In this document: positions 31,422-40,433 of the stretch, piece after piece
Position numbering within the stretch: the first letter of the stretch is position 1
Layout: each line of letters begins with the position of its first letter
Assembly: GCF_000832305.1 (NCBI RefSeq)
Contig: NZ_CP010537.1
Location: 3,348,001-3,412,000 of the forward strand
Direction: 5' to 3'
DNA length: 64,000 nucleotides
DNA from: Cupriavidus basilensis
Lineage (GTDB): Bacteria; Pseudomonadota; Gammaproteobacteria; Burkholderiales; Burkholderiaceae
Translations under genes and position numbers: made by a program
The notes under the pieces: model-generated
Told to the model about the DNA's origin: nothing
What the model saw: the letters and a program-made list of their open reading frames with translations, nothing else
Databases searched by the model: none

Positions 31422-32038
31422 TTGGCACCCCCAGGGGCGCTGGCCGGCGTCGCACCGAATCCAACTTGTGGTGGCTTGGCGATACCCGCTTCGTCGGCGA
31501 CACTGAAATTTGGTTTTACCTTATAGCTAAACACCATCGCCGTCAGATTCGAAGGAAACGCACGCACAGTCACGTTGTAGGCCTGTACGGCCTGAATATA
31601 TCGATTTCGCGCAATGGAAATCCTGTTCTCAGTGCCTTCGAGCTGGGCCTGCAGGTCGCGGAAACCAGCATCCGCCTTCAGCTGAGGGTAGTTCTCCGAT
31701 ACGGCGAGAAGCCGGGACAGGGACCCGGAGAGTTGTTGCTGGGCGGCCTGGAACTGGGCAAACGCCTGCGGGTCGTTGAGCAGCGCGGGCGTGGCCTGGA
31801 TTGAACCGACGCGAGCACGGGCTTCAGTCACCTGCGTCAGCACTTCCCTTTCGTGGCTTGCGTAGCCTTTGACGGTATTCACCAGATTTGGTACCAGGTC
31901 CGCGCGACGTTGGTACTGGTTCACCACCTCGGACCAACCCGCCTTAACCTGCTCATCCTGCGACTGGATGGTGTTATAGCCACATCCTGTGAGGCTAGCT
32001 GCGAGCAGTACAACAAGCACCGACCATATTCTGCGCAC
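31418..32038 (-). CDS. lemA: LemA-family lipoprotein
   Basis: About 206 residues. The N-terminal hydrophobic stretch ends in a lipobox (LAASLTGCG), so it is a probable lipoprotein. It is followed by the helical LemA domain: WSEVVNQYQRRADLVPNLVN, VTEARARVG, LSRLLAVSENYPQLKADAGF, ENRISIARNRYIQAVQAYN. The preferred start is GTG at 32038, with AGGAGG 6 nt upstream; an ATG 14 codons earlier lacks a ribosome site. First gene of the lemA-TPM-TPM operon. Confidence 0.9.
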   Translation of the reverse strand: MRRIWSVLVVLLAASLTGCGYNTIQSQDEQVKAGWSEVVNQYQRRADLVPNLVNTVKGYASHEREVLTQVTEARARVGSIQATPALLNDPQAFAQFQAAQQQLSGSLSRLLAVSENYPQLKADAGFRDLQAQLEGTENRISIARNRYIQAVQAYNVTVRAFPSNLTAMVFSYKVKPNFSVADEAGIAKPPQVGFGATPASAPGGAK

Positions 32039-32177
32039 GAGACACCTCCTGCCTCTGGCGGCCCTCCTGACAAGCCGCATGAGTCTGCTAATCCACTAAA
32101 ACGCCCCCCGCGATGAGCACGCGCCGCCGCAAGCCGGGTTTCTATACTCATACTAGGCTGTGTGGATGACAGGTATC

Positions 32178-32191
32178 TTGACTTCGCTCAA
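32178..32191. promoter_or_regulatory. Imperfect FNR-like site
   Basis: TTGAC-TTCG-CTCAA has the symmetry and spacing of an FNR/ANR box (TTGAT-N4-ATCAA) but deviates in both half-sites. It lies in the divergent region between lemA and the methionine adenosyltransferase gene. No -10 hexamer sits at the expected distance, so it is only suggestive. Confidence 0.25.
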
Positions 32192-32329
32192 CAATGGGGT
32201 ACTCCCTCACACCGGGGCTTCCAGGACGACGTGCCAATTACATTCAGGCTCACCGAACCACGTGCTTGGGCACCTCAGGGCGCGGCATAGAATGAGTACG
32301 GGGGGGTGACCGCGTGAAGGAGGTTTGGC

Positions 32330-33511
32330 ATGCTGGCCTCGGAGAACATTGCGCTTTCCATCGCGAAGGCGCCATCACAGTGGGACGCGCGCACTGAGAT
32401 GTGCGAGCACAAGGGTATTGGTCATCCGGACAGTATTTGCGACGGTGCGGTCGAGGCTGGCGCCCGCGCCCTATGCCGGGCTTACCTCGAGACCTACGGG
32501 TCAATCCAGCATTTCAATCTCGACAAGGCGCTGCTGATTGGCGGCATGAGTGCACCGAAATTCGGAGGCGGTGAGCTGCTGCGCCCAATGCGATTGATAG
32601 TCTCCGGCCCGGTGACCAACCTGCCGTCGGCCACGGCTGAGGCAGTCGTTGAGCAGGCCATTCGCGAGTACCTGACAGCAAGCTTAGGCGGGATTGGCAA
32701 TACGATTCACATCGAGCTCGTTCTGCGCCCTTCGGCTCCGAACCTCCGGCGGGTGACTGGCTACTCCGTCCCTCTGTCCAACGACACGTCCTTTGGTGTC
32801 GGCTATGCGCCATACTCCAGCCTTGAAAGCTCGGTGCTGTCTGTCGCGCACCTTCTCAACTCAAGTGGATTCAGGGACGCTTTCAAGGCGGCAGGCCACG
32901 ACTACAAGGTCATGGGAAGTCGACTGGATGCGCATCACCGCCTCACCGTTGCTCTCGCGTTTGTCGACCAAGATGTGCACCGCGTCGAGGAATACTTCAC
33001 GCTGAAGAATGAAATTACGTCGCTTCTTGCCAGGCACATCCGTCCTTTATGCGAGATTGAAATCAATACCCTGGACGACCCCGCTGCCCGCGACGAAAGC
33101 GGACTCTACCTGACCGTCACAGGCCTGAGCGCGGAACACGGTGACGACGGTGAAGTGGGTCGTGGGAACCGGGTCAATGGCTTGATTACACCCTATCGAC
33201 CCATGTCGCTGGAGGCTGCGGCGGGGAAGAACCCGGCTTCGCATGTCGGCAAGCTCTACAACGTGTTAGCCCATCGGCTGGCAGCGCATATTGAGGCCAA
33301 CGTGGATGGCGTGGATGTCGTCTTCATCCGGCTGCTGTCTTCGATTGGGCGCCCAATCGACCAGCCGCAACTGGTCGCAATCGATGTGACCGCGGCAGAT
33401 GGGCTCTCGACCGCCCGACAACAGCAAATCCGTTACCTCGTTGGGCAGCAACTGGCGGAGCTCCCCGCCTTGGTAAAGGAACTGGTCAGCGGAACGGCGC
33501 CAGTCTTTTAG
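32330..33511 (+). CDS. Archaeal-type methionine adenosyltransferase (S-adenosylmethionine synthetase)
   Basis: 393 residues of the archaeal-type MAT family, not the bacterial MetK. Diagnostic blocks are EMCEHKGIGHPDSICDGAVE near the N-terminus, FGVGYAPYSSLESSVLSVAH, and the catalytic GRGNRVNGLITPYRPMSLEA followed by AGKNPASHVGKLYNVLAH. AAGGAGG lies 5 nt before the ATG. It would make SAM from ATP and methionine in the cytosol. A bacterium of this kind has MetK for housekeeping, so this is probably an acquired paralogue with a specialised role, next to lemA/TPM and the YHS-FtsH-PPK2 operon. No motif appears lost. Confidence 0.93.
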   Translation: MLASENIALSIAKAPSQWDARTEMCEHKGIGHPDSICDGAVEAGARALCRAYLETYGSIQHFNLDKALLIGGMSAPKFGGGELLRPMRLIVSGPVTNLPSATAEAVVEQAIREYLTASLGGIGNTIHIELVLRPSAPNLRRVTGYSVPLSNDTSFGVGYAPYSSLESSVLSVAHLLNSSGFRDAFKAAGHDYKVMGSRLDAHHRLTVALAFVDQDVHRVEEYFTLKNEITSLLARHIRPLCEIEINTLDDPAARDESGLYLTVTGLSAEHGDDGEVGRGNRVNGLITPYRPMSLEAAAGKNPASHVGKLYNVLAHRLAAHIEANVDGVDVVFIRLLSSIGRPIDQPQLVAIDVTAADGLSTARQQQIRYLVGQQLAELPALVKELVSGTAPVF

Positions 33512-33646
33512 GTCCGCAATCCCGGCCCAGTCTGCTTGCCATCGGTGCCGGCAGGACTTCTCTAACGTCGTCTGCCCATTCTTGCGCTGTTCCGCGTTCA
33601 ACGCCGCCGCACCCACGGCACCAAATCATCGCAGTTGCAGCATTTC

Positions 33647-33660
33647 TTGATTCGCATCAA
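33647..33660 (+). promoter_or_regulatory. Consensus FNR/ANR box of the YHS-ftsH-ppk2 operon
   Basis: TTGAT-TCGC-ATCAA is a perfect FNR consensus. A -10-like GATACT (33682-33687) is centred 31 bp from the box centre, the geometry of a class II (-41.5) FNR-activated promoter. The YHS start codon follows about 54 bp further on. The element is read directly from sequence; activation by a chromosomal FNR-type regulator under oxygen limitation is inference. Confidence 0.75.
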
Positions 33661-33740
33661 GAGACAAAGCCGATGGGAGCCGATACTGAGAATGCAAATC
33701 ATGCGTTGCAGGCTGCTACTCGCCATAGGCAGAGGATGTG

Positions 33741-34142
33741 ATGCCCACGAGCTCCGCTACCCCCTATGGGGACAAATACGGCGTTACCGATGCGCAGACG
33801 GCCCCGGCGACCGCCCAAGGCACAGCCGCGCCCCCGCAACGGGTGCGGGACCCGGTTTGCGGCATGGGAATCTCCCCCGGGGAAGCCGCTGCCAGCACGG
33901 AGGTTGACCAGAAGCAGAAGCGCTACTGGTTCTGCTCGCATTGCTGCGAACAGGTCTTCCTCGCCAAGGACCCCATCTGCGGGATGATCGTCGACAAGGC
34001 GACGGCCCTAGCCACCGAGCGAGGCAACCGCAAGTACTACTTTTGTGGTGAGAGTCACCTTCGAACTTCCGACTCGCCAGAGAGCGAGATGAAAGCAATC
34101 ACGGACTGGATTTCCGATGGCTTCAGACATCCCGACCGCTGA
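33741..34142 (+). CDS. YHS/TRASH-domain metal-binding protein (C-terminus probably frameshifted)
   Basis: 133 residues with two Cys-containing metal-site repeats: RDPVCGMGISPGEAA with YWFCSHCCEQVF, then KDPICGMIVDKATALA with KYYFCGESH. D-P-V-C-G-M plus a downstream F-C-S-x-x-C is the YHS signature, seen in copper ATPase N-termini and heavy-metal chaperones. There is no signal peptide, so it is cytosolic as read. The frame stops at 34142 after DWISDGFRHPDR, but another frame immediately continues into a clean hydrophobic helix, suggesting a lost membrane anchor. It is first gene behind the FNR box, upstream of ftsH and ppk2. A metal-sensing or delivery role is inferred. Confidence 0.8.
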   Translation: MPTSSATPYGDKYGVTDAQTAPATAQGTAAPPQRVRDPVCGMGISPGEAAASTEVDQKQKRYWFCSHCCEQVFLAKDPICGMIVDKATALATERGNRKYYFCGESHLRTSDSPESEMKAITDWISDGFRHPDR

Positions 34143-34246
34143 CATGGTGGTCCGTCATCTATCCGGCCATCGTGTTCGCGGTCGGGTTCTTCGCCGCCGG
34201 CGCCTTCTTTGCGTGGCTACAGAATATGCTGCGAGGAAACGACTGA
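34103..34246 (+). pseudogene. Out-of-frame transmembrane tail of the YHS protein (or small coupled ORF)
   Basis: In a frame different from the YHS protein the sequence reads QTSRPLTWWSVIYPAIVFA, continuing VGFFAAGAFFAWLQNMLRGND before a TGA at 34244-34246. It is one strong membrane helix with basic/polar ends. No ATG, GTG or TTG opens this frame after its upstream stop. It is best explained as the natural C-terminus of the YHS protein displaced by a single-base indel near 34100-34140. A non-canonical start or programmed frameshift is the alternative. Confidence 0.55.
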
Positions 34247-34371
34247 CCCAGGAACCCGAACCGTTGCCACGGCAAAGGTACAGCACCCCGCACGTTTGCC
34301 GACCTAACCTCACCTCTGGACCGACTCCCGGCCGCCACACGGCCGTTTGCTAAGAAGATAAGAGGCCCCCA

Positions 34372-36315
34372 ATGGAACCGCGTCAACAACAGTTCTCCCT
34401 CTTGTACGTACTTGCGGCAGCCGTGATGATGCTTGCCATACAGAGCTACATAGGCACCTCTCATATCGAAACCCTGCCATACAGCGATTTCAAGGTCCTG
34501 CTCAAGGCCGGCAAGCTCAAGAACGTCGCGCTTGGGGAGGCGGCCATCACGGGTACGCTCAGCACTGAGGGCATCGATAAATTTCTTCCCAAGCAGCAGG
34601 TCGACGAGATGCTGCGCGAGGGGAAAGGCGACCATCAGTTTTCCACGCTCCGGGTCAATGACCCCAATCTGGTTCAAGACCTCGAAGCGGCCAAAGTACG
34701 CTTCGTCGGGGAAGCCGATAGCAAGTGGATTGGCGTCCTGCTCTCGTGGATTGTGCCGGCGCTCCTGTTCTTTGCAATCTGGAGCTTCATGATTAAGCGT
34801 ATGGGCGGGGCCGCCAGCGGGATGCTGGAGATTGGGAAGAGCAAGGCCAAGGTCTATATGCAGAAAGAAACTGGCGTGACCTTTGCCGATGTCGCTGGCA
34901 TCGACGAGGCCAAGGAGGAGCTCTCTGAAATCGTGAACTTCCTGAAGGACCCTCAGCGCTACAGACGCCTCGGCGGCAAGATTCCAAAGGGTGTGTTGCT
35001 GCTGGGGGCACCGGGTACCGGCAAAACCCTTCTCGCGAAGGCCGTTGCCGGAGAAGCTGGTGTGCCTTTCTTCAGCTTGAGCGGCTCCGACTTCGTTGAG
35101 ATGTTCGTTGGCGTGGGCGCAGCACGGGTGCGCGACCTGTTCAACCAAGCCGAGAGCAAGGCGCCCTGCATCATCTTCATCGACGAACTCGACGCGCTGG
35201 GCAAAACCCGCGCGTTCAATGCAATGGGCGGCAATGAGGAGCGCGAGCAGACGCTGAACCAGTTGTTGGTGGAGATGGACGGCTTCGATACCAATAAGGG
35301 GGTCATCATTATGGCGGCCACCAATCGTCCTGAGATTTTGGACCCCGCCCTGTTGCGTCCAGGGCGGTTTGACCGCCATGTCGCACTCGACCGTCCAGAC
35401 CTGAAAGGCCGCGAGCAGATTCTCAAGGTCCATGTCAAAAACGTTGTCCTCGCCCCCACCGTTGAGCTAACAAAATTGGCGGCGCGCACACCTGGATTCG
35501 CCGGAGCCGACCTCGCCAACCTCGTCAACGAGGCCGCGTTGCTGGCGGCTCGCAAGGGGGAGGATGCGGTGGAGATGACCGACTTTGATGAGGCACTGGA
35601 CCGCATTGTTGGCGGGTTGGAAAAGAAGAACCGTGTGATGAATCCTCAAGAAAAGGAAACCATTGCCTACCACGAAGCGGGTCATGCCATCGTGGCGGAG
35701 TCGCGGCCACGCGCTGACCGTGTCTCGAAAGTTTCCATCATTCCGCGTGGTGTGGCCGCGCTTGGTTATACGCAGCAAACACCGACGGAGGACCGCTATC
35801 TACTGAAGCAGAGCGAACTGCTTGACCGACTTGATGTGCTGCTCGGTGGCCGCGTCGCCGAGCAAATTGCTTTTGGGGATGTGTCGACCGGTGCACAGAA
35901 CGATTTGCAGCGCGCCACCGACATGGCGCGCCAGATGATTACCCAGTTTGGGATGAGTGAACAGCTTGGACTGGCAACCTATGAGGAAATGCGAAATCCC
36001 ATGTTCATGGGCGCTGGCATGATGCCACGAGAGCGCAAGGAATACAGTGAAAGCACGGCGCAGATGATTGATACCGAGGTCAGACAGATTCTGGCCGATG
36101 CGAACGGGCGAGTGAAGCAAACACTGCTGGCAAATCGGAACAAACTCGACGCACTGGCCAAGCTACTGCTCGAGCAAGAGGTCGTAGACCGGTCTGCCCT
36201 CGACTTGCTGCTATCCGACAAAGTTACCCCGCTGACGCCGGGAAAGCATGCTGCAGAGACCGCCGAAACACCAGACCCACGGACGCGGAACAATGAAAAA
36301 AACGAAGGCAAGTAA
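34372..36315 (+). CDS. ftsH: FtsH-family AAA+ membrane metalloprotease
   Basis: 647 residues. Two N-terminal helices ([18 protein letters not shown] and [20 protein letters not shown]) flank a periplasmic domain. The AAA module has Walker A GAPGTGKT near 213, Walker [13 protein letters not shown], and the second-region-of-homology [19 protein letters not shown]. The zinc protease domain has HEAGH near 434. It degrades misfolded or short-lived membrane and soluble proteins at the inner membrane. The Walker B reads ELDALGKTR rather than the housekeeping EIDAVGRxR, so it is probably an acquired paralogue. Its 3' end overlaps ppk2, and the operon lies behind an FNR box. Confidence 0.95.
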   Translation: MEPRQQQFSLLYVLAAAVMMLAIQSYIGTSHIETLPYSDFKVLLKAGKLKNVALGEAAITGTLSTEGIDKFLPKQQVDEMLREGKGDHQFSTLRVNDPNLVQDLEAAKVRFVGEADSKWIGVLLSWIVPALLFFAIWSFMIKRMGGAASGMLEIGKSKAKVYMQKETGVTFADVAGIDEAKEELSEIVNFLKDPQRYRRLGGKIPKGVLLLGAPGTGKTLLAKAVAGEAGVPFFSLSGSDFVEMFVGVGAARVRDLFNQAESKAPCIIFIDELDALGKTRAFNAMGGNEEREQTLNQLLVEMDGFDTNKGVIIMAATNRPEILDPALLRPGRFDRHVALDRPDLKGREQILKVHVKNVVLAPTVELTKLAARTPGFAGADLANLVNEAALLAARKGEDAVEMTDFDEALDRIVGGLEKKNRVMNPQEKETIAYHEAGHAIVAESRPRADRVSKVSIIPRGVAALGYTQQTPTEDRYLLKQSELLDRLDVLLGGRVAEQIAFGDVSTGAQNDLQRATDMARQMITQFGMSEQLGLATYEEMRNPMFMGAGMMPRERKEYSESTAQMIDTEVRQILADANGRVKQTLLANRNKLDALAKLLLEQEVVDRSALDLLLSDKVTPLTPGKHAAETAETPDPRTRNNEKNEGK

Positions 36316-37099
36316 CCAAGAGGATGACGCTGAAGTCAGTTCCATTTCGCATGGCGAATACGAAGAGGAACTGCATTTACTTCAGATTGAGCTGGTGAAA
36401 CTGCAAAGGCACTTCCTCTGCTGCAACGACCGGATACTGGTCATTTTCGAGGGGCGAGATGCCTCCGGGAAGGACGGAACGATTAAGCGCATCGTGGAGC
36501 ATCTCAGTCCGCGCGAAACGCGAGTGGTCGCGCTCGGGAAGCCATCCGACCGCGACCGAGGCTCATGGTATTTCCAACGATTTGCGGCGGAGTTGCCTGC
36601 CGCCGGAGAATTCACGCTCTTTAATCGCAGTTGGTATAACCGGGCAGGTGTCGAGCACGTGATGGGCTTTTGCACTGACGCGGAGCACGAGGAGTTCATG
36701 TCTAGCGTCCTTGAGTTCGAAGGCATGCTGGTTCGTTCTGGCATTCGTCTCATCAAATACTACCTGGACATCACCAAGCCGGAACAGAAGAAGCGACTTG
36801 AGGACCGCCGGCGCGACCCGCTAAAGCAATGGAAGATAAGCCCCATCGACGAGCAGGCAGTCTCGCTTTGGAATAAGTACAGCAAGGCTCGAAACGAGAT
36901 GTTTGCCCGCACCAACGCTGTCGTGCCATGGAACGTCGTCAGCGCAGACGATAAACGCCTGGCGCGCCTCAATGTCATCAAGGATTTGCTGCATCGTCTT
37001 CACTATGCGGACAAGGATGAGCAGCTGATTCGCCCACGTCGGCAGATTGTGTTTCCCTATGCAGATGAACACCTGCTGAGCGGAGCCATTGCGAAATGA
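36293..37099 (+). CDS. ppk2: Polyphosphate kinase 2 (PPK2)
   Basis: 268 residues starting ATG 36293 within the end of ftsH (23-bp overlap, translational coupling). It has the PPK2 P-loop (IFEGRDASGKDGTIKRI), FNRSWYNRAGVEHVMGF with the conserved SWYNRAG block, KYYLDITKPEQKKRLEDR (lid region) and WNVVSADDKRLARLNVI. It transfers phosphate between polyphosphate and nucleotides, commonly regenerating ATP or GTP from polyphosphate in the cytosol. Coupling to an ATP-hungry protease under a low-oxygen-type promoter suggests polyphosphate-driven energy supply. Class I-like by length; the nucleotide preference is not deducible. Confidence 0.93.
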   Translation: MKKTKASNQEDDAEVSSISHGEYEEELHLLQIELVKLQRHFLCCNDRILVIFEGRDASGKDGTIKRIVEHLSPRETRVVALGKPSDRDRGSWYFQRFAAELPAAGEFTLFNRSWYNRAGVEHVMGFCTDAEHEEFMSSVLEFEGMLVRSGIRLIKYYLDITKPEQKKRLEDRRRDPLKQWKISPIDEQAVSLWNKYSKARNEMFARTNAVVPWNVVSADDKRLARLNVIKDLLHRLHYADKDEQLIRPRRQIVFPYADEHLLSGAIAK

Positions 37100-37346
37100 G
37101 CCAATAGTCACACATGGCGGTGCCGGCCTAGGTGGCAAGATGAAGACCAGCATCATTGAAGTCGGCGGGTTCTTATCCGTCCTGAGTGCGCGTGGTCCGG
37201 TAACAAGTAACTGTGGATGTTGAGATTGACAAGCCTGATGTTCGCCGTAGTGGTCTTGTATCGACGCCCAGAACCTTTCCTGTGCCGAACGGCCTGGGCG
37301 GTTCGGGAGACGCAACGGAAGAGCCCGTGCAGGTTAGCCCGCACCG

Positions 37347-37368
37347 GCACGCATGCATGCATGCGTGC
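37347..37368. repeat. 22-bp perfect palindrome at the copF 3' end
   Basis: GCACGCATGCATGCATGCGTGC is its own reverse complement and ends 2 bp beyond the stop codon of the copper ATPase gene. It could extrude a hairpin and act as a 3' stabiliser or factor-assisted terminator. No T-tract follows, so it is not a canonical intrinsic terminator. The surrounding 37100-37369 holds no supported gene. Confidence 0.7.
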
Positions 37369-37369
37369 A

Positions 37370-39826
37370 TTAAATCTTCGCCTTCCGCAGCCGCAATGCA
37401 TTTGAGACTACCGAGGCAGAACTAAGACTCATCGCCAGCGCAGCAATCATGGGAGATAGCAACCAACCGGTAGACGCGTACAACACCCCTGCGGCAAGCG
37501 GCACCCCCAAAGCGTTGTAGACAAAGGCAAATCCGAGGTTCTGCTTCATGTTCCAGATTGTTGCCTCTGACAACTCCCGCGCGCGGGCAATGCCACGCAG
37601 GTCTCCTTTGACAAGCGTCACTTGCGCACTGTTCATCGCGACATCGGTGCCCGTGCCCATGGCAATGCCCACATCGGCCTTCGCGAGCGCCGGCGCGTCG
37701 TTGATGCCGTCGCCGGCCATCGCAACAACTCTGCCTTCCGCCTGGAACTTCGAGACCAGCGCCAGCTTGTCGGCCGGCTTCACCTCGCCGTGGAACTCGT
37801 CAATACCCAGCTTTGCGGCCACCGACTTGGCCGTCACCACGCCGTCCCCAGTGGCCATCACAACCCGAATGCCCACCTCTCTCAGCCTGGCGAGCGCTTC
37901 GGGCGTAGTGGGTTTCACGGGGTCTGACACGGCGAGAATCCCTGCCAGCTTTCCATCAACGGCAAGATACATGACGCTTGCGCCCTGGGCGCGTAGGGTG
38001 TCACCCTCGCCGGCTAGGGAATCCGTACCAATGCCTTCGGCTTGCATCAGCGCGGTGTTGCCAAGCGCCAGCTTCCTGCCGGCGACAATCCCTCGCACCC
38101 CAATGCCCGTGCCAGATTCGAAGTTCTCTGCCTTCTGAAGTACTAGATTGCGCTGGCGAGCCGCCTCAACAATAGTGGCGGCAAGAGGATGCTCGCTGCC
38201 CTGGTCGAGGCTTGCGGCCAGCCGAAGAACTTCCTCTTCCGTGAAACCGTTCGCGCCAATCGCGCGTTCGAACGTGGGACGACCTTCAGTCAGGGTGCCG
38301 GTCTTGTCGACAATCAGCGTGTCCACCTTCCGTAGATTCTCAATGGCCGCCGCATCACGAAACAGCATACCGTTCGATGCACCTTTTCCGCTCGCCACCA
38401 TAATAGACATCGGCGTAGCTAGTCCAAGCGCACACGGGCATGCAATGATGAGAACAGCGACAGCATTGATGAGGCCATACACCCAGCTCGGCTCTGGACC
38501 GAAGAAGCCCCAAGCGAAGAAGGTAATCAGCGCGATACCGACCACCGCCAGAACGAACACCCCGGCCACCTTATCGGCCATCCTCTGCATCGGCGCCTTG
38601 GAGCGTTGTGCCTGTGCGACCATCTGAATGATTTGCGACAGCACTGTCTGAGAGCCGACTTTCTCGGATTTGATGACGAGGCTGCCGGACGTGTTCATCG
38701 TCGCACCAATGACGTGGTCGCCCACCCGCTTGGTAACAGGAATCGGCTCCCCGGTAATCATCGATTCATCCAGCGAGCTCGAGCCCTCGGTCACAACGCC
38801 GTCCACCGGCACTTTCTCGCCTGGCCGTACGCGAAGCGTGTCCCCAACGTGGACATGTGTCAGCGGCACGTCTTCCTCGGTACCGTCCGCATTGATGCGC
38901 CGTGCTGTCTTTGGTGCCAGGCCGAGCAGCGACTTGATAGCAGCCGACGTTTGCGACCGTGCCTTCAACTCCAGCAACTGGCCAACCAGCGTCAACGAAA
39001 TGATGACGGCGGCGGCCTCGAAATACACACCGATTCGACCGTGGGCCGCGAAGGCCTCGGGAAAGACGCCAGGAGCGACCGTTGCAATCACGCTGTAGAG
39101 ATACGCGGCGCCGGTGCCAAGTCCAATCAGGGTCCACATGTTTGGGCTGCGATTGATGAATGACTGCATGCAGCGCTGGAAGAACGGCAGCCCCGCCCAG
39201 AGGACCACGGGAGTGGCGAGAAGCAGCTCCACCCAACTCTGGGTAGACACCTCCATTAGGTCAAGCTGATGCCCGAACATCGCCAGAATGAACACGACGA
39301 CCGTCAGCGGGAGCGTCCACCAGAAGCGATGACTGAAATCGACAAGTTCTGGATTTTCCTCCTCGTCTAGACCTGGGATTATCGGCTCCAGTGTCATGCC
39401 GCATTTCGGACAGTTCCCCGGGTGGTCTTGCCGAATCTCCAGATGCATCGGGCAAGTGTAGATAGTGCCTTCCGAGGCGAAGGCAACCGAGGCGTCCACT
39501 GCGGGAGCGATGTACTTGAGAGGCTCGGCCTCGAATTTCTTCTGGCACGATTCACTGCAAAAGAAGTAGCGGACCCCATCGTGCTCGCTATGGAAATGCG
39601 AATCCGCTGTGACCGACATACCGCAGACCGGGTCATTCAGTTGCGTCGCGGCATCCGGGGCGGCGTGGCCATGGTTGTGCTCACACCTCACGTGGCTTTC
39701 AGGAGCGGAAGGGTTCGAATTACCGTGCTGATGATGAGAGCCATGGTCATGCTCGTTACCCAAAGATTGCCCACCGCTCGCGTGTTGGTTGTGGGAGTCC
39801 GTATCCTTACCGCGTTGGTCGCTCAT
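37370..39826 (-). CDS. copF: Copper-translocating P-type ATPase (CopF-like)
   Basis: 818-residue P1B-ATPase. It has a His-rich N-terminus ([23 protein letters not shown]), a YHS domain ([15 protein letters not shown] with [12 protein letters not shown]), then a heavy-metal-binding Zn-ribbon-like domain ([20 protein letters not shown]). The pump core follows: TGEP in [13 protein letters not shown], the CPC transmembrane motif [10 protein letters not shown], phosphorylation site DKTGTLT and hinge [16 protein letters not shown]. It pumps Cu(I) from cytosol to periplasm. It is the distal gene of a leftward copper cluster, separated from the rest by a broken cupredoxin gene. Confidence 0.95.
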   Translation of the reverse strand: MSDQRGKDTDSHNQHASGGQSLGNEHDHGSHHQHGNSNPSAPESHVRCEHNHGHAAPDAATQLNDPVCGMSVTADSHFHSEHDGVRYFFCSESCQKKFEAEPLKYIAPAVDASVAFASEGTIYTCPMHLEIRQDHPGNCPKCGMTLEPIIPGLDEEENPELVDFSHRFWWTLPLTVVVFILAMFGHQLDLMEVSTQSWVELLLATPVVLWAGLPFFQRCMQSFINRSPNMWTLIGLGTGAAYLYSVIATVAPGVFPEAFAAHGRIGVYFEAAAVIISLTLVGQLLELKARSQTSAAIKSLLGLAPKTARRINADGTEEDVPLTHVHVGDTLRVRPGEKVPVDGVVTEGSSSLDESMITGEPIPVTKRVGDHVIGATMNTSGSLVIKSEKVGSQTVLSQIIQMVAQAQRSKAPMQRMADKVAGVFVLAVVGIALITFFAWGFFGPEPSWVYGLINAVAVLIIACPCALGLATPMSIMVASGKGASNGMLFRDAAAIENLRKVDTLIVDKTGTLTEGRPTFERAIGANGFTEEEVLRLAASLDQGSEHPLAATIVEAARQRNLVLQKAENFESGTGIGVRGIVAGRKLALGNTALMQAEGIGTDSLAGEGDTLRAQGASVMYLAVDGKLAGILAVSDPVKPTTPEALARLREVGIRVVMATGDGVVTAKSVAAKLGIDEFHGEVKPADKLALVSKFQAEGRVVAMAGDGINDAPALAKADVGIAMGTGTDVAMNSAQVTLVKGDLRGIARARELSEATIWNMKQNLGFAFVYNALGVPLAAGVLYASTGWLLSPMIAALAMSLSSASVVSNALRLRKAKI

Positions 39827-40060
39827 CTGAAGTGCTCCAGGTCATTCGTCGCGCCGCGCGTCAACTTGCTCGCCCCTCGCCGTCGCCAGCCTCGCGTTTC
39901 AGCTACGACCGGCATTACCACCGTGGAACAGATGCATGAGCTTGCACAGCAGAATTAGAGCATACGGCCACGACGTTACAATATGATTCGAATGTTCGCG
40001 TCCGACAAACATTATGGATTCCGTTAGCTGACGTGCACACCCAACTTGCGCGCCCGGCGT

Positions 40061-40374
40061 TCAGCCGAATAACTCGCCTTCGGTCCCGAGTACCATCTCG
40101 TGCTCCTCTTTGCCTGCGTTCTTGACGTTGAAGCGAATGGTCTCTCCTCTCTCCTCTCTTCACCGTAATCACGGCGGGGGTGAAGCGCATATCGTCGGTC
40201 ATCTCAACATTGATGCTCCGACTCACTTTCTTCGGGTCCCCTGGCTTGCCGAAGGCTGTCACCCCACCACCACCGTGCCCGTGGCTGTGCCGCCATGCCG
40301 GCTGGTCGCCGGCTGCGAACACCACGCCTGACAGCGCCGTGGCAGCGGTGAATGCTGCCAGTTGGCAACTTCAT
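40061..40374 (-). pseudogene. Cupredoxin (copper-binding, CopI-like), frameshifted
   Basis: Pieces of one cupredoxin are spread over three frames. A signal-peptide-like LAAFTAATALSGVVFAAGDQ sits out of frame with the ATG at 40374. Next is GKPGDPKKVSRSINVEMTDD, RFTPAVITVKRGE. After a shift comes ETIRFNVKNAGKEEHEMVLG, TEGELFG and a premature TGA at 40061. The second shift coincides with a 7-bp tandem duplication (TCTCTCC twice, 40141-40154). The usual C-terminal Cys-Met copper-site loop is absent. The gene is therefore dead by at least two indels plus truncation. An intact form would carry copper in the periplasm next to the oxidase and CopCD. Confidence 0.82.
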
Positions 40375-40433
40375 CGATGGCTTCATTGAGCCTCGCCTTC
40401 AATTGATGCCTGATTGTGAAAACACAGGACAAC

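Noticed and set aside
32325..32340. Alternative overlapping frame at the methionine adenosyltransferase start
   Set aside because: The AAGGAGG spacing and family N-terminus fix the ATG at 32330; the other frame has no similarity.
37347..37368. Intrinsic terminator at the 22-bp palindrome
   Set aside because: Hairpin potential is clear but there is no T-tract on the copF strand, so I annotate only the palindrome.
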